NCBI RefSeq assembly: GCF_900105675.1
Contig: NZ_LT629786.1
Location: 4,712,001 to 4,776,000, forward strand
Length of the DNA stretch: 64,000 nucleotides
Source of the DNA: Pseudomonas synxantha
GTDB taxonomy: Bacteria; Pseudomonadota; Gammaproteobacteria; Pseudomonadales; Pseudomonadaceae
Direction: 5' to 3'
Shown here: in pieces, positions 9,414-20,607 of the stretch
Layout: each line of letters opens with the position of its first letter
Numbering within the stretch: the first letter of the stretch is position 1
Notes under the pieces: generated by a model
Database searches by the model: none
Told to the model about the DNA's origin: nothing
Seen by the model: the letters and a program-made list of their open reading frames with translations, nothing else
Translations under genes and position numbers: made by a program

Positions 9414-11222
9414 ATGAATGAACAACAGATTTTGCTGGCCTTTGGCGGCATTGGAGTGGCGGCATTGGGTTGCCAATGGCTGGCGTGGCGGCTCAAGTTG
9501 CCGGCGATCCTGTTTCTGTTATTGACGGGTATTTTGGCGGGGCCGGTACTGGGCTGGCTCGACCCGCAGGAGATGTTCGGCCCTCTGTTAATGCCGTTGG
9601 TGTCCCTGGCCGTGGCGTTGATCCTGTTCGAAGGCAGCCTGACCCTGCACCTTTCGGAGTGGAAGGAGATCGGCAGTGTGGTACATCGCCTGGTAACGGT
9701 CGGCGCCCTGTCGACCTGGGCAGTGATCACCCTGGCCACCCACTGGCTGCTGGGGTTCGACTGGATGCTCGCCCTGCTGTTCGGCACCCTGACCCTGGTG
9801 ACCGGGCCGACCGTGATCGTGCCCATGCTGCGCGTAGTACGCCCCAAGGCCTCCATTGCCAACATCCTGCGCTGGGAGGGCATCGTCATCGACCCGATTG
9901 GCGCGCTGCTGGCGGTAGTGGTCTACAGCTTCATCATTGCCCGGGCTGCGGGCGACGGTTTGAGCCATAGCCTGCTGACCTTCGGCGGTGTGATCCTGTG
10001 CGGCAGCCTGTTCGGCATTGCCGGCGGCTGGGTACTGGGGCAGATCATGCGCCGGCAATGGTTGCCGGAATATCTGCATAACCTGGCGACGCTTGCCGGC
10101 GTGCTGGGCATCTTTATCGCTGCCAACCAGGTGATGCATGAATCCGGCCTGCTGGCGGTCACGCTGATGGGCATGTGGATGGCGAATATGAAGGGCGTGG
10201 ATGTCAGGCACATCCTGCATTTCAAGGAAAACCTCAGTGTGTTGCTGATTTCCGGGCTGTTCATCCTGCTAGCGGCGCGCCTGGACTTGAATGCCTTGAT
10301 CGCATTGGGCCCATTCGTGTTGATCTTGCTGCTGATCATCCAGTTTATTGCGCGCCCGTTGAACGTGGCGCTTTCAACGTTTGGCTCCGGGCTGAACTGG
10401 CGCGAGCGCGCGCTGCTGGCCTGGATCGCCCCACGGGGCATTGTGGCCGCGGCAGTGTCGGCGATCTTTGCGATCCGCCTGGATGAGGCGGGTCATGAAG
10501 GCGCCTTGCTGCTGGTACCACTGACTTTCGCAGTCATCATCGGCACGGTGGTGCTGCAAAGCGCCACGGCACGCCCCTTGGCGCGCCTGCTGAAAGTCGC
10601 CGAGCCTGCGCCCAGCGGTTTCCTGATTGTCGGCGCAAACGGCCCGGCGCGGGCGCTCGGCAAGGCGTTGCAACAATTGGGCAGCCGCGTGTTGCTGACG
10701 GATTCGAGCTGGGAAAATATCCGCGCCAGTCGCATGGAGGGGCTGCCCACTTATTTCGGTAACCCCGCTTCCCAGCATGCCGAATCCCATCTGGACCTGG
10801 TCGGCCTGGGGCATTTGCTCGCGCTCTCGCCTTCCGGCGAACTGAACGCCTTGGCCACCATGCGTTTTCGCCATGACTTCGGCCATCGCCTATTCGCCCT
10901 GGCCAGCAGCCAGGAAAACCGCCGCACCGACAAACACAAGGCCAGCCACGAACACCGCGGCCAACTGCTGGGCAGCCAACCCTTGAGCTACACCAAGCTG
11001 GCCAGCCTGTTGGGCCAAGGCGCCGAGCTATATAGCACTAACCTCACAGACGGCTTCGGCTGGGAGCAGTACCAGGCACTGCATGGAGAGCGCGCCACCC
11101 TGCTGTTTGCCCGCGACACCAGCGGCTGGGTGCATGTGGTCACGCCCCAGAGCAGCTTGAAACCTGTGGCCGGCTGGACCTTACTGGCCGTGATTCAGCC
11201 AGAGAACAGCACTGCCACGTAA
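9414..11222 (+). CDS. Cation:proton antiporter (CPA1/NhaP type) with RCK-like C-terminus
   Basis: An inner-membrane Na+ or K+/H+ exchanger. The first roughly 390 residues hold about 12 hydrophobic segments of the Na_H_Exchanger family, including the acidic transport motif WEGIVIDPIGALLAV. Residues from about 400 form a TrkA-N/RCK-like nucleotide-binding region (GFLIVGANGPARALGKAL). 602 residues fits this subgroup. AGGAAGCTTCA precedes the ATG. The gene converges on the thioesterase gene with no gap: its stop and the thioesterase stop are adjacent. The transported ion cannot be told from sequence. Confidence 0.88.
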   Translation: MNEQQILLAFGGIGVAALGCQWLAWRLKLPAILFLLLTGILAGPVLGWLDPQEMFGPLLMPLVSLAVALILFEGSLTLHLSEWKEIGSVVHRLVTVGALSTWAVITLATHWLLGFDWMLALLFGTLTLVTGPTVIVPMLRVVRPKASIANILRWEGIVIDPIGALLAVVVYSFIIARAAGDGLSHSLLTFGGVILCGSLFGIAGGWVLGQIMRRQWLPEYLHNLATLAGVLGIFIAANQVMHESGLLAVTLMGMWMANMKGVDVRHILHFKENLSVLLISGLFILLAARLDLNALIALGPFVLILLLIIQFIARPLNVALSTFGSGLNWRERALLAWIAPRGIVAAAVSAIFAIRLDEAGHEGALLLVPLTFAVIIGTVVLQSATARPLARLLKVAEPAPSGFLIVGANGPARALGKALQQLGSRVLLTDSSWENIRASRMEGLPTYFGNPASQHAESHLDLVGLGHLLALSPSGELNALATMRFRHDFGHRLFALASSQENRRTDKHKASHEHRGQLLGSQPLSYTKLASLLGQGAELYSTNLTDGFGWEQYQALHGERATLLFARDTSGWVHVVTPQSSLKPVAGWTLLAVIQPENSTAT

Positions 11223-11636
11223 TCAGTCGGCAAACCCAGGCAATACCGGTACAGGGCGTTTGTCCGCGTCAATAGCGACAAAGCTGAACACGCCCTGGAT
11301 CGCCTTTTCACGGCCATCGACACTCATGCTCTCGACAAACACCTCTACTTCGACCTTGAGGCTGGTGTTGCCGACCTTGATCACCCGACCGATCAGCTCA
11401 ACGATGGAGCCGGCCGGGATTGCGTGATTGAAGTCGATACGGTCGGTGGACACCGTCACCAAGGGCAAGCGGCAGAAACGCGTGGCAGTGATGAACGACA
11501 CTTCGTCCATCCACGCCAGGGCGGTGCCGCCGAACAGGGTGTTGTGGTGGTTGGTGGTGGGCGGGAACACGGCCTTGGTCACGTGGGTAACGGACAGGTC
11601 GGTGCGGCGCTGGATTTCTTCTAGGCGGGTGGTCAT
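11223..11636 (-). CDS. Hotdog-fold acyl-CoA thioesterase (YciA/4HBT family)
   Basis: Hydrolyses acyl-CoA thioesters in the cytosol; the physiological acyl group is unknown. The 137-residue protein carries the family motif NHHNTLFGGTALAWMDE, followed by the usual ATRFC and VSTDRIDF stretches of acyl-CoA hydrolases. I start at MTTRLEEIQ; an upstream TTG in frame adds eight residues without a clear ribosome binding site. It is downstream of rplS but separated by that gene's terminator, so it probably has its own promoter. Confidence 0.9.
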   Translation of the reverse strand: MTTRLEEIQRRTDLSVTHVTKAVFPPTTNHHNTLFGGTALAWMDEVSFITATRFCRLPLVTVSTDRIDFNHAIPAGSIVELIGRVIKVGNTSLKVEVEVFVESMSVDGREKAIQGVFSFVAIDADKRPVPVLPGFAD

Positions 11637-11671
11637 GGACAAATACCGGCAGATAGACAAATTTCAGGCAC

Positions 11672-11699
11672 AAAAAAGCAGCCCGTAGGCTGCTTTTTT
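11672..11699 (-). terminator. Bidirectional terminator after rplS
   Basis: AAAAAAGCAGCC CGTA GGCTGCTTTTTT, a perfect 12-bp arm pair with a U tract in either direction. It ends the rpsP-rimM-trmD-rplS operon. Confidence 0.88.
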
Positions 11700-11718
11700 C
11701 TGCATCGGGAAGCTGGAC

Positions 11719-12069
11719 TTAAGCCAGTTTTTCCTTGATGCGAGCTGCTTTACCGGACAGGTCACGCAGGTAGTACAGCTTGGCTTTACGTACGTCACCG
11801 CGACGCTTAACGGCCATGCTGTCGATTTGCGGGCTGTAGGTCTGGAAAGTACGCTCTACGCCAACACCGTTGGAGATTTTACGAACAGTGAAAGCACTGT
11901 TCACACCACGGTTACGCTTGGCGATTACCACGCCTTCGAACGCTTGCAGACGCGAACGGTCGCCTTCCTTCACTTTCACCTGAACGACAATGGTGTCGCC
12001 CGGGGCAAAGGTAGGGATCTCTTTGGTCATCTGCTCTGCTTCGAGTGCAAGGATGATTTTGTTAGTCAT
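11719..12069 (-). CDS. rplS: 50S ribosomal protein L19
   Basis: Structural protein of the large ribosomal subunit near the 30S interface. 116 residues with the typical [16 protein letters not shown] and [23 protein letters not shown] stretches. It is the last gene of the conserved rpsP-rimM-trmD-rplS operon, about 45 bases after trmD, and is followed by a strong terminator. Confidence 0.98.
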
Positions 12070-12114
12070 GCTGTGCTCCTAAGGTAAGTCAATGGACCTA
12101 CCATCGATACGTTG

Positions 12115-12867
12115 TTAACTATCGTCCCGCGCGAGGATGTATTCCTCGAGCAGCTTCTTCTCTTCTCCAGAAAGCGAGCGGCTTTCCAGAAGATCGGCGC
12201 GTCGTTCATAGGTCCGACCAAGGGACTGCTGTAAACGCCAACGCCGGATGTGTGCGTGATTGCCACTTAGCAATACGTCGGGAACACGCTGATCCGCATA
12301 CACCTCCGGTCGGGTGTAGTGCGGGCAATCCAGCAAACCATCCGTGAAGGAATCTTCCTCCGCAGAGTCCACATGCCCTAAAGCTCCAGGCAGCAGTCGT
12401 GTAACCGCATCTATCAGGACCATTGCCGGCAGCTCGCCGCCAGACAATACATAGTCCCCAATCGACCACTCTTCATCGACATGAGCTTCAATAAAACGCT
12501 CGTCAATGCCTTCATAGCGACCGGCAATCAGGATCAAACTTTCCTCATTCGCCAGTTCGCGTACCGCCGCCTGTTTCAGCTGACGGCCTTGAGGGGACAG
12601 GTAAATCACCTTCGCCTTCTCCCCGGCGGCTGCCTTGGCCTGAACCAACGCATCTTCCAGGGGCTTGATCTTCATCACCATGCCCGGGCCACCGCCAAAT
12701 GGGCGGTCATCCACAGTGTGATGTCGATCCGTCGTGTAGTCTCGCGGGTTCCAACAGGTAAGCTGCAACAGCCCCTGTTTCACCGCCCGACTGGTGATGC
12801 CGTACTCGCTGATGGCGGAAAACATCTCGGGAAACAAACTGATCACTTCAATGCGCAAATTAGCCAC
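12115..12867 (-). CDS. trmD: tRNA (guanine-N1)-methyltransferase TrmD
   Basis: Methylates G37 of tRNAs with S-adenosylmethionine, which prevents +1 frameshifts. The 250-residue protein begins [13 protein letters not shown] and shows the SPOUT trefoil-knot region with [10 protein letters not shown] and [15 protein letters not shown] use GTG at 12867, two bases after the rimM stop, which gives the usual family length; an in-frame ATG at 12888 inside rimM would add a non-family extension. The tight spacing suggests translational coupling. Confidence 0.96.
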   Translation of the reverse strand: MANLRIEVISLFPEMFSAISEYGITSRAVKQGLLQLTCWNPRDYTTDRHHTVDDRPFGGGPGMVMKIKPLEDALVQAKAAAGEKAKVIYLSPQGRQLKQAAVRELANEESLILIAGRYEGIDERFIEAHVDEEWSIGDYVLSGGELPAMVLIDAVTRLLPGALGHVDSAEEDSFTDGLLDCPHYTRPEVYADQRVPDVLLSGNHAHIRRWRLQQSLGRTYERRADLLESRSLSGEEKKLLEEYILARDDS

Positions 12868-12869
12868 GC

Positions 12870-13406
12870 CTAGAAGTCCGCGTCCCATTCCACCTTCATC
12901 TCGCCCGCTGCCAGGTCGACGGCCAACACGCATTGCTCGGTATAGGGCAACAGGCGTTCGCGATCATCCAGGCTGCCAGCGCAAGGCTTGACCACCATTA
13001 CATCATTGGCGCCGGTTTCCAGAAGATGGTCGATTTTCCCCAGCAATTGCCCGAGTTGATCGATAACCTTCAGACCTTCGAGCTGGTACCAGTAGTACTC
13101 GCCGTCGGTCAATTCAGGGAACAGGTTGCGCGGCACGCAGATCTCATAACCGGCCAGAAGACGAGCTTCTTCACGATCATCAAGACCCTTGAGCTTCGCG
13201 ACCAGGAACTTATCGCTCCCGCGTCCACTGACCAGCTCAACCTGTTTCACACTACCCTCGCGCTTGAGCGTCCAGGTCTTGTACTGCAACAGGTTTTCAG
13301 TCGGATCAGTAAAGGAATACACCTTCACTTCGCCGCGAACGCCATGAACAGAGTAAATCTTGCCGATAACGATCAAATCATCAGCAACAGCTGGCGTCGC
13401 GTTCAT
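12870..13406 (-). CDS. rimM: Ribosome maturation factor RimM
   Basis: Binds S19 and assists maturation of the 30S head. 178 residues with an N-terminal RimM barrel ([21 protein letters not shown]) and a C-terminal PRC-barrel-like half ([20 protein letters not shown]). It lies five bases after rpsP in the standard operon. Confidence 0.97.
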   Translation of the reverse strand: MNATPAVADDLIVIGKIYSVHGVRGEVKVYSFTDPTENLLQYKTWTLKREGSVKQVELVSGRGSDKFLVAKLKGLDDREEARLLAGYEICVPRNLFPELTDGEYYWYQLEGLKVIDQLGQLLGKIDHLLETGANDVMVVKPCAGSLDDRERLLPYTEQCVLAVDLAAGEMKVEWDADF

Positions 13407-13411
13407 ATTGC

Positions 13412-13663
13412 TCAGGCTGCGGCCTTAGCCGAGTCCTTCAACAGTTTTGCAACGCGCTCGGATGGCTGTGCGCCAACGCTCAGCCAGTAGGCTACGCGCT
13501 CTTGGTTCACGGACAGACGAACTTCTTGACCACGAGCAACAGGGTTGAAGAAACCAACCTGTTCCTTGTGCGAACCGTCGCGCGGGTTGCGGCTGTCGGT
13601 TACGGTCAAGTGGTAAAACGGGCGCTTTTTGGAGCCGCCAAGGGCAAGACGGATTGTTAGCAT
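13412..13663 (-). CDS. rpsP: 30S ribosomal protein S16
   Basis: Small-subunit protein needed for 30S assembly. 83 residues beginning [20 protein letters not shown], the family signature. First gene of the operon; AGGAACG precedes the ATG, and a plausible sigma-70 promoter lies about 70 bases upstream. Confidence 0.98.
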   Translation of the reverse strand: MLTIRLALGGSKKRPFYHLTVTDSRNPRDGSHKEQVGFFNPVARGQEVRLSVNQERVAYWLSVGAQPSERVAKLLKDSAKAAA

Positions 13664-13735
13664 GTGAACATCGTTCCTGTAGTCGGTGCTGCAAATCTAA
13701 ATGCACAGCGGGCATAGGTGCCCGAAAGGCCGCAT

Positions 13736-13763
13736 ATTCTAAGGAATATCCGGACTTTTGCAA
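13736..13763 (-). promoter_or_regulatory. Predicted sigma-70 promoter of the rpsP operon
   Basis: On the minus strand, -35 TTGCAA (13758-13763), a 16-base spacer and -10 TAGAAT (13736-13741). The leader to rpsP would be about 65 bases. Confidence 0.5.
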
Positions 13764-13839
13764 ATGTCTTTTTCTGGCGCCTAGTCAGCGTGCCACTCAG
13801 ATCTGCTATAGAGCCGTCGGTTAAAACGGCGAGTCAGCC

Positions 13840-13854
13840 CCCGCCAACGGCGGG
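13840..13854 (-). terminator. Possible terminator after ffh
   Basis: CCCGCC/GGCGGG stem with a 3-base loop about 60 bases downstream of ffh. No U tract follows on the minus strand, so intrinsic termination is uncertain. Confidence 0.3.
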
Positions 13855-13914
13855 TTTGCTGGAGATCCCACATCCCTGTGGGTCGGAGCAGGAGTGAACT
13901 CCCGCTCGAAACTT

Positions 13915-15291
<1,377 letters not shown>

Positions 15292-15510
15292 GCGCGATCC
15301 TTTCAGGCCCTAAGATAGACCGAGGTAATGGCGGCCCAGGCTGTGGTAAATCGCTATTAAAAACAGCGCTCGGCGAGCCTGCGGCGTGGGCAGGTCGCGG
15401 ATTATAGCGAAGACTGCGCCCATGCACACCCGCTGTCTGGCCCGGGAGTCTTTCTTGCAGCGCAGGTGTGTGCCAAACTCAGCGCCTTTCGGGCTTGTCT
15501 ATCAGGATTT

Positions 15511-16323
15511 ATGCTCCCCTTGTCACCCAGTTTGCTACCCAGCCTCGCCGCCGCCATCTTGTATGCCGCTGCGACCCTCTATCAGGGCACTCGTCTGGCC
15601 CAAGGCACCAAAGCGGACAAACGTCTGCTCGTCGGCCTTGGCGTGCTGGCCCTGCTGGCCCATGCCGCCAGCCTGTTCACCCACCTGATGACCCCGGTGG
15701 GCCTGGGCCTGGACTTTTTCAGCGCCGCCAGCCTGATCGCCGCGGCCGTCATCGCGCTGACGCTGCTGGCCTGCTACCGCATTCCAGTCGAGAACCTGCT
15801 GGTGCTGCTATTCCCCTTGGGCATGCTGACAGTGCTGCTGGCGCAGTTCGCGCCCACTGGCACCGTGCAGGTGATTGACGAGGAACCGGGCATCCTTGCC
15901 CATATCCTGTTGTCGATCCTCGCCTACGGCATGTTCACCATCGCGGTGTTCCAGGCCCTGCTCCTGCTGCTGCAGGACCACCAGCTCAAGCACAAGCACC
16001 CGTCCGGGCTGATCAAGAACTTCCCGCCGCTGCAAACCATGGAAAGCCTGCTGTTCGGGTTCCTGTGGGCCGGCTGGACCCTGCTGTCGCTGTCGCTGAT
16101 CTCCGGCTGGCTGTTCGTCGAGAACCTGTTCGCCCAGCACCTGGTGCACAAGACCTTGCTGGCGTGCCTGGCCTGGGTGGTGTTCAGCGTGTTGCTGTGG
16201 GGCCGCAACCGCCTCGGCTGGCGCGGCCACAAGGCAATCCGCTGGACCCTGGCCGGTTTCTGCCTGCTGATGCTGGCCTATTTCGGCAGCAAGCTGGTTC
16301 GCGAATACATCCTGCATATCTGA
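15511..16323 (+). CDS. CcsA/YpjD-like inner membrane protein
   Basis: A 270-residue polytopic protein of the cytochrome c assembly (CcsA/CcmC-like, YpjD) family, with about eight hydrophobic segments and the LLSILAYGMFTIAVFQALLL region. In Pseudomonas this gene sits beside ffh; its role in haem handling is inferred from the family and not shown here. I start at MLPLSPSLLPS because AGGATTT lies just before that ATG; an upstream frame of 15 codons lacks support. It is followed 12 bases later by the CNNM/CBS gene, so they may be co-transcribed. Confidence 0.87.
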   Translation: MLPLSPSLLPSLAAAILYAAATLYQGTRLAQGTKADKRLLVGLGVLALLAHAASLFTHLMTPVGLGLDFFSAASLIAAAVIALTLLACYRIPVENLLVLLFPLGMLTVLLAQFAPTGTVQVIDEEPGILAHILLSILAYGMFTIAVFQALLLLLQDHQLKHKHPSGLIKNFPPLQTMESLLFGFLWAGWTLLSLSLISGWLFVENLFAQHLVHKTLLACLAWVVFSVLLWGRNRLGWRGHKAIRWTLAGFCLLMLAYFGSKLVREYILHI

Positions 16324-16335
16324 CGAGCGGCGATC

Positions 16336-17574
16336 ATGGACAACTTGCCCTTAGGGCCGATGCTCGCCGTAATTGCCTTGCTGGTTTTATGGGCGGCGCT
16401 GTTTACCGCCATTGAAGCCGCGCAGCAACACCTGCTGGCCCTGCGCCCCGGTACACGCCAGGGCGACAAGGCAGCCGCACGCCTGAGCTTCCCGCGCCAT
16501 AGCCTGATCCTGTGCAACAGCCTGTGCCGTGCCGCGGTGGTGATCCTCTGCACGCTGCTGGCAATCTATGCCTGGGCGCAGAACGGCCCATGGCTGGGCT
16601 GGCTGATCTCCTGCGCCCTGCTGCTGATACTGGCTGACTACCTGCCCCGCGCCCTGGCCACCCGCCATCCGCAAGCGGTGCTGGGTTTCGGTAACACCCT
16701 GCTGGGTGTACCGCTGAAAATCCTTTACCCCCTGGCCTGGCTGCTCAATGGCATCAGCCTGTTGCTGCTGCGCCCGTTTGCCCGCAAGGCCGGCGTGGTG
16801 AAACACAGCGACGAGCCCCAACCCCACCACGACAACGAACCGCAGCCCGAAGCCGACGAAGACCGCATGCCCGGCATGCCTGGTATCCACGCCCTGGATA
16901 ACATCACCGTCAACGACATCCTGGTGCCGCGCAGCGAAGTGGACGGTATCAACCTGGATGACTCGATCGAGGAAATCATCGAGCAACTGCGCAGCTCCCA
17001 ACGCACTCGCCTGCCAGTGTTCCACAGCGATATCAACCAGGTCGAAGCGGTGCTCAACACCCGGCAGGTCCAGCACCTGCTGCCCGACGCCAGCCTGACC
17101 AAAGAGGCGCTTCTGGCTGCCTGCCACGAACCTTACTTCGTCCCCGAAAGCACGCCATTGCAACTGCAACTGCTGAACTTCCACAAGCAGCAGCGGCGCA
17201 TGGGCATGGTGGTGGACGAATACGGCGAAGTGCTGGGCATCGTTACCCTGGAAGACATTCTTGAAGAGATCGTCGGCGAATTCGAAAGCGACCAGGCTGT
17301 GGATAACCCGCATATCGAAGCCCAGACCGATGGCCGCTACATCATCGACGGCGCTGCCTCGATCCGCGAACTGAACAAGAGCCTGGGCTGGCACCTGCCT
17401 AGCGATGGCCCCAAAACCCTCAACGGCCTGGTGACCGAGGCGCTGGAAACCATCCCGGATTGCGCGGTGTGCCTGAAGATCGGCCGCTATCGCCTGGAAA
17501 TCCTCGAAACCGAGGACAACCGGGTGAGCAAGGTATTGATCTGGCATACCAGCCATGTGCCCGTCGCTGCATAA
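16336..17574 (+). CDS. CNNM-domain/CBS-pair membrane protein (HlyC/CorC family)
   Basis: 412 residues: an N-terminal DUF21/CNNM membrane domain with about four helices (1-150), a CBS pair (about 195-310, with DILVPRSEVDGI and GIVTLEDILEEIVGEF), and a C-terminal CorC_HlyC domain (about 325-405). Members are linked to Mg2+ or Co2+ export or resistance; the older haemolysin label is not supported by anything here. It follows the CcsA-like gene closely and is followed by a REP pair. Confidence 0.88.
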   Translation: MDNLPLGPMLAVIALLVLWAALFTAIEAAQQHLLALRPGTRQGDKAAARLSFPRHSLILCNSLCRAAVVILCTLLAIYAWAQNGPWLGWLISCALLLILADYLPRALATRHPQAVLGFGNTLLGVPLKILYPLAWLLNGISLLLLRPFARKAGVVKHSDEPQPHHDNEPQPEADEDRMPGMPGIHALDNITVNDILVPRSEVDGINLDDSIEEIIEQLRSSQRTRLPVFHSDINQVEAVLNTRQVQHLLPDASLTKEALLAACHEPYFVPESTPLQLQLLNFHKQQRRMGMVVDEYGEVLGIVTLEDILEEIVGEFESDQAVDNPHIEAQTDGRYIIDGAASIRELNKSLGWHLPSDGPKTLNGLVTEALETIPDCAVCLKIGRYRLEILETEDNRVSKVLIWHTSHVPVAA

Positions 17575-17593
17575 TCCCTGACACACCAAATCC

Positions 17594-17703
17594 AATGTGG
17601 GAGGGGCGGTGCGACGGTTCGACTTGCTCCCGATAGCAGAGCGCCAGTCACTGCAGTAGGTGACTGATAAACCGCTATCGGGAGCAAGCCCCCTCCCACA
17701 TTT
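17594..17703. repeat. REP pair, outward type, with loop-expanded left copy
   Basis: The left REP (17594 to about 17638) has GTGGGAGGGG then an extra CGGTGCGACGGTTCGAC before TTGCTCCCGAT. The right REP (17673-17703) is a normal reverse copy. The spacer holds its own dyad CAGTCACTGCAGTAGGTGACTGA. The pair at 37946-38041 has the same arrangement and a related spacer. Confidence 0.8.
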
Positions 17704-17725
17704 TGATTTGTGGTACTCCAACCAC

Positions 17726-17755
17726 TTGTTGTAATTCCAACCCCCTTCCTATAAT
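17726..17755 (+). promoter_or_regulatory. Predicted sigma-70 promoter for the MHS transporter
   Basis: TTGTTG (17726-17731), an 18-base spacer and a consensus TATAAT (17750-17755). It would give a leader of about 180 bases before the transporter gene, in which I see no further gene. Confidence 0.45.
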
Positions 17756-17942
17756 CCATCCGGCTTACCCAAGCCCCGCCCGACCGCGTGCTACCCGCAC
17801 TCAGCGCGTCCAGGCACCGCTTCATCATGTCCGACCGGTGTTTGCTCCCATCCCGAGCCGCTCCGCGCATAGCCCTGATCCATGGGTGTTCGACCAATAA
17901 TAATCCGCGTCCAAACGCGCAATGACCGTCAGGGATACTGCC

Positions 17943-19253
17943 ATGAGCACCACCTACCAAGAGGCTGCGACCGCCGCCCCTACCAATTCGACCGCCCGTG
18001 TGGCCACGGCGAGCATCGTCGGCACCGCCATCGAGTTCTACGATTTCTATATCTACGCCACGGCTGCCGCACTGGTGATCGGCCCGGTGTTCTTTCCCCA
18101 GAGTTCCGGTACGGCGCAGATGCTGGCCTCGTTCCTGACCTTCGGCATCGCCTTTATCGCCCGCCCGCTGGGCTCGGCGTTGTTCGGCCACTTCGGCGAC
18201 CGTATCGGGCGTAAATCCACGCTGGTGGCCTCGCTGCTGCTGATGGGCGTGTGCACCACCTTGATCGGCTTGCTGCCGGGCTACGACAGCATCGGCGCCT
18301 GGGCACCGATCCTCTTGTGCGTATTGCGCTTCGGCCAGGGCCTGGGCCTTGGCGGGGAATGGGGCGGCGCGGCATTGCTGGCGACCGAGAATGCGCCCAA
18401 GGGCAAGCGCGCCTGGTTTGGCATGTTCCCGCAATTGGGCCCATCGATTGGCTTTTTGGCGGCCAATGGCTTGTTCCTGATCTTGGCCATGAGCCTGGAT
18501 GACGAGCAGTTCCGTAGCTGGGGCTGGCGTATTCCGTTCATTCTCAGCGCCGCACTGGTGATGGTGGGCCTGTATGCACGCCTGAAGCTGCATGAAACCC
18601 CAGTATTCGCCAACTCCGTAGCCAAAGAAGCACCGGTGAAGGTGCCACTGGTGGAACTGTTCAGCCAACATTGGCTGCCGGTGCTGCTGGGCGCTGCGTC
18701 GATGGTGGTGTGCTACGCGCTGTTCTACATCACCACGGCGTTTTCCCTGAGCTACGGCGTTTCCACACTGGGCTACAGCCGCGAGACGTTCCTCGGCTTG
18801 CTGTGCTTTGCCGTGCTGTTCATGGGCTTGGCGACGCCGCTGGCAGCGCTGGCCAGTGATCGTTATGGACGTAAGCCGGTGCTGATCGTTGGGGCGATCC
18901 TGGCGATTCTCTCGGGCTTTACCATGGAGCCACTGCTGACCCACGGCTCGACCTGGGCCGTGGCGCTGTTCCTGGCGTTGGAGCTGTTTCTGATGGGTGT
19001 GACCTTCGCACCGATGGGTGCCCTGCTGCCGGAGTTGTTCCCGACGCGTGTGCGTTATACCGGTGCTTCGGCGGCGTATAACCTGGGTGGGATTGTCGGG
19101 GCATCGGCGGCACCGTTCTTCGCGACCAAGCTGGTGGCGATGGGTGGGCTCAGTTATGTCGGTGGGTATGTGTCGGCGGCAGCGTTGTTGAGCTTGATTG
19201 CGGTGCTGTGCCTGAAAGAGACGCGGGATAATGATTTGAATCGCGTGGGCTGA
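17943..19253 (+). CDS. MFS transporter of the metabolite:H+ symporter (MHS) family
   Basis: 436 residues with about 12 membrane segments. It shows the MHS signature GTAIEFYDFYIYATAAALV in helix 1, the MFS motif GHFGDRIGRKSTLV, GLGLGGEWGGAALL, and the second-half motif SDRYGRKPVL. MHS members import organic acids or betaines such as shikimate, citrate or proline betaine; the substrate cannot be assigned. The start MSTTYQEA is set by AGGGATACTGCC just upstream. It stands alone, flanked by REP pairs, and converges on purT. Confidence 0.9.
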   Translation: MSTTYQEAATAAPTNSTARVATASIVGTAIEFYDFYIYATAAALVIGPVFFPQSSGTAQMLASFLTFGIAFIARPLGSALFGHFGDRIGRKSTLVASLLLMGVCTTLIGLLPGYDSIGAWAPILLCVLRFGQGLGLGGEWGGAALLATENAPKGKRAWFGMFPQLGPSIGFLAANGLFLILAMSLDDEQFRSWGWRIPFILSAALVMVGLYARLKLHETPVFANSVAKEAPVKVPLVELFSQHWLPVLLGAASMVVCYALFYITTAFSLSYGVSTLGYSRETFLGLLCFAVLFMGLATPLAALASDRYGRKPVLIVGAILAILSGFTMEPLLTHGSTWAVALFLALELFLMGVTFAPMGALLPELFPTRVRYTGASAAYNLGGIVGASAAPFFATKLVAMGGLSYVGGYVSAAALLSLIAVLCLKETRDNDLNRVG

Positions 19254-19257
19254 TAGA

Positions 19258-19353
19258 CCGCTATCGGGAGCAAGCCCCCTCCCACATTTGAATGTATTCA
19301 CAAATCTAACTCAGTGAACTGGATCAAGTGTGGGAGGGGGCTTGCCCCCGATG
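19258..19353. repeat. REP pair between convergent genes
   Basis: Reverse copy at 19258-19291 and forward copy at 19326-19353, separated by about 35 bases. They fill the gap between the transporter and purT stop codons. Confidence 0.85.
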
Positions 19354-19356
19354 CTT

Positions 19357-20538
19357 TTAGAGCTCTACCACCACTGCCTGGGAAGCCCGGGTCGCCTTGG
19401 CACGAGCCGCTTCAATCGACTCATCCCGCGCCAGTGCCACACCCATGCGGCGCTGGCCATTCACTTCTGGCTTGCCAAACAGGCGCAATGCCGTATCTGG
19501 CTCACTCAACGCCGCGCCCAGGTTGGCAAACGCCGTCTGGGTCGATTGCCCTTCCACCAGGATCACCGCCGACGCCGAAGGCCCGAACTGACGGATCAAT
19601 GGGATCGGCAGGCCGAGGATGGCGCGGGCGTGCAGGGCAAACTGCGAAAGGTCCTGGGAAATCAGGGTCACCAGGCCAGTGTCATGGGGGCGCGGCGACA
19701 CTTCGCTGAACCACACCTGATCGCCCTTGATGAACAATTCCACGCCAAACAGGCCACGGCCACCCAGGGCTTCGGTCACTGCCTTGGCAATACGTTCGGA
19801 CTCGGCCAGGGCAATCGGGCTCATGGCCTGTGGCTGCCAGGATTCCTGGTAGTCGCCCTTTTCCTGACGATGACCGACCGGGGCGCAGAAGGTGGTGCCA
19901 CCGACATGGCGCACGGTCAGCAAGGTGATTTCGTAGTCGAAGTCGATAAAACCTTCGATGATCACCCGGCCTTTACCGGCACGCCCGCCTTCCTGGGCGT
20001 AGTCCCAGGCTTTCTGTACGTCATCAGCGCTGCGCAGCAAGCTCTGGCCCTTGCCCGACGAACTCATCACCGGCTTGACCACGCAGGGGAAACCCAGGTC
20101 CTGGACGGCCTTGCTGTAGTCTTCAAAGGTGTCGGCGAAGTGATACGGCGAGGTCGGCAGATCCAGCTCTTCGGCGGCCAGGCGACGGATGCCTTCACGG
20201 TTCATGGTCAGTGATGCGGCACGCGCGGTCGGGATCACGGTGAAGCCTTCGGCTTCCAATTCCACCAGGGTCGCAGTGGCGATGGCTTCGATTTCCGGCA
20301 CGATGAAATGCGGCTTCTCCGCCTCGATCACCGCACGCAGAGCGGCGCCGTCGAGCATGTTGATCACATGGCTACGGTGCGCCACCTGCATGGCTGGCGC
20401 GTTGGCGTAGCGATCCACGGCAATCACTTCAACGCCCAGGCGTTGCAGCTCGATTACCACTTCCTTGCCCAGCTCACCGCAGCCACACAGCAAAACGCGG
20501 GTCGCGGTTGGCGACAATGGAGTTCCGATTCGGGTCAT
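19357..20538 (-). CDS. purT: Formate-dependent phosphoribosylglycinamide formyltransferase
   Basis: ATP-grasp enzyme that converts GAR to FGAR using formate and ATP, an alternative to PurN in purine synthesis. 393 residues with the N-terminal [12 protein letters not shown] dinucleotide-like fold, the ATP-grasp core ([30 protein letters not shown]) and metal-binding stretch [35 protein letters not shown] precedes the ATG. A monocistronic gene in this setting. Confidence 0.97.
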   Translation of the reverse strand: MTRIGTPLSPTATRVLLCGCGELGKEVVIELQRLGVEVIAVDRYANAPAMQVAHRSHVINMLDGAALRAVIEAEKPHFIVPEIEAIATATLVELEAEGFTVIPTARAASLTMNREGIRRLAAEELDLPTSPYHFADTFEDYSKAVQDLGFPCVVKPVMSSSGKGQSLLRSADDVQKAWDYAQEGGRAGKGRVIIEGFIDFDYEITLLTVRHVGGTTFCAPVGHRQEKGDYQESWQPQAMSPIALAESERIAKAVTEALGGRGLFGVELFIKGDQVWFSEVSPRPHDTGLVTLISQDLSQFALHARAILGLPIPLIRQFGPSASAVILVEGQSTQTAFANLGAALSEPDTALRLFGKPEVNGQRRMGVALARDESIEAARAKATRASQAVVVEL

Positions 20539-20607
20539 CTCAGGTCCTCAGGGGAGCGGATCATGGGGAGAAAGGCCGGCATTTTACATGAACTGCAAGA
20601 ATTGGCC

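Noticed and set aside
17487..19301. Open frame of 604 codons on the minus strand
   Set aside because: Antisense to the MHS transporter, begins and ends in REP sequence and shows only low-complexity Gln/His/Arg-rich peptide.
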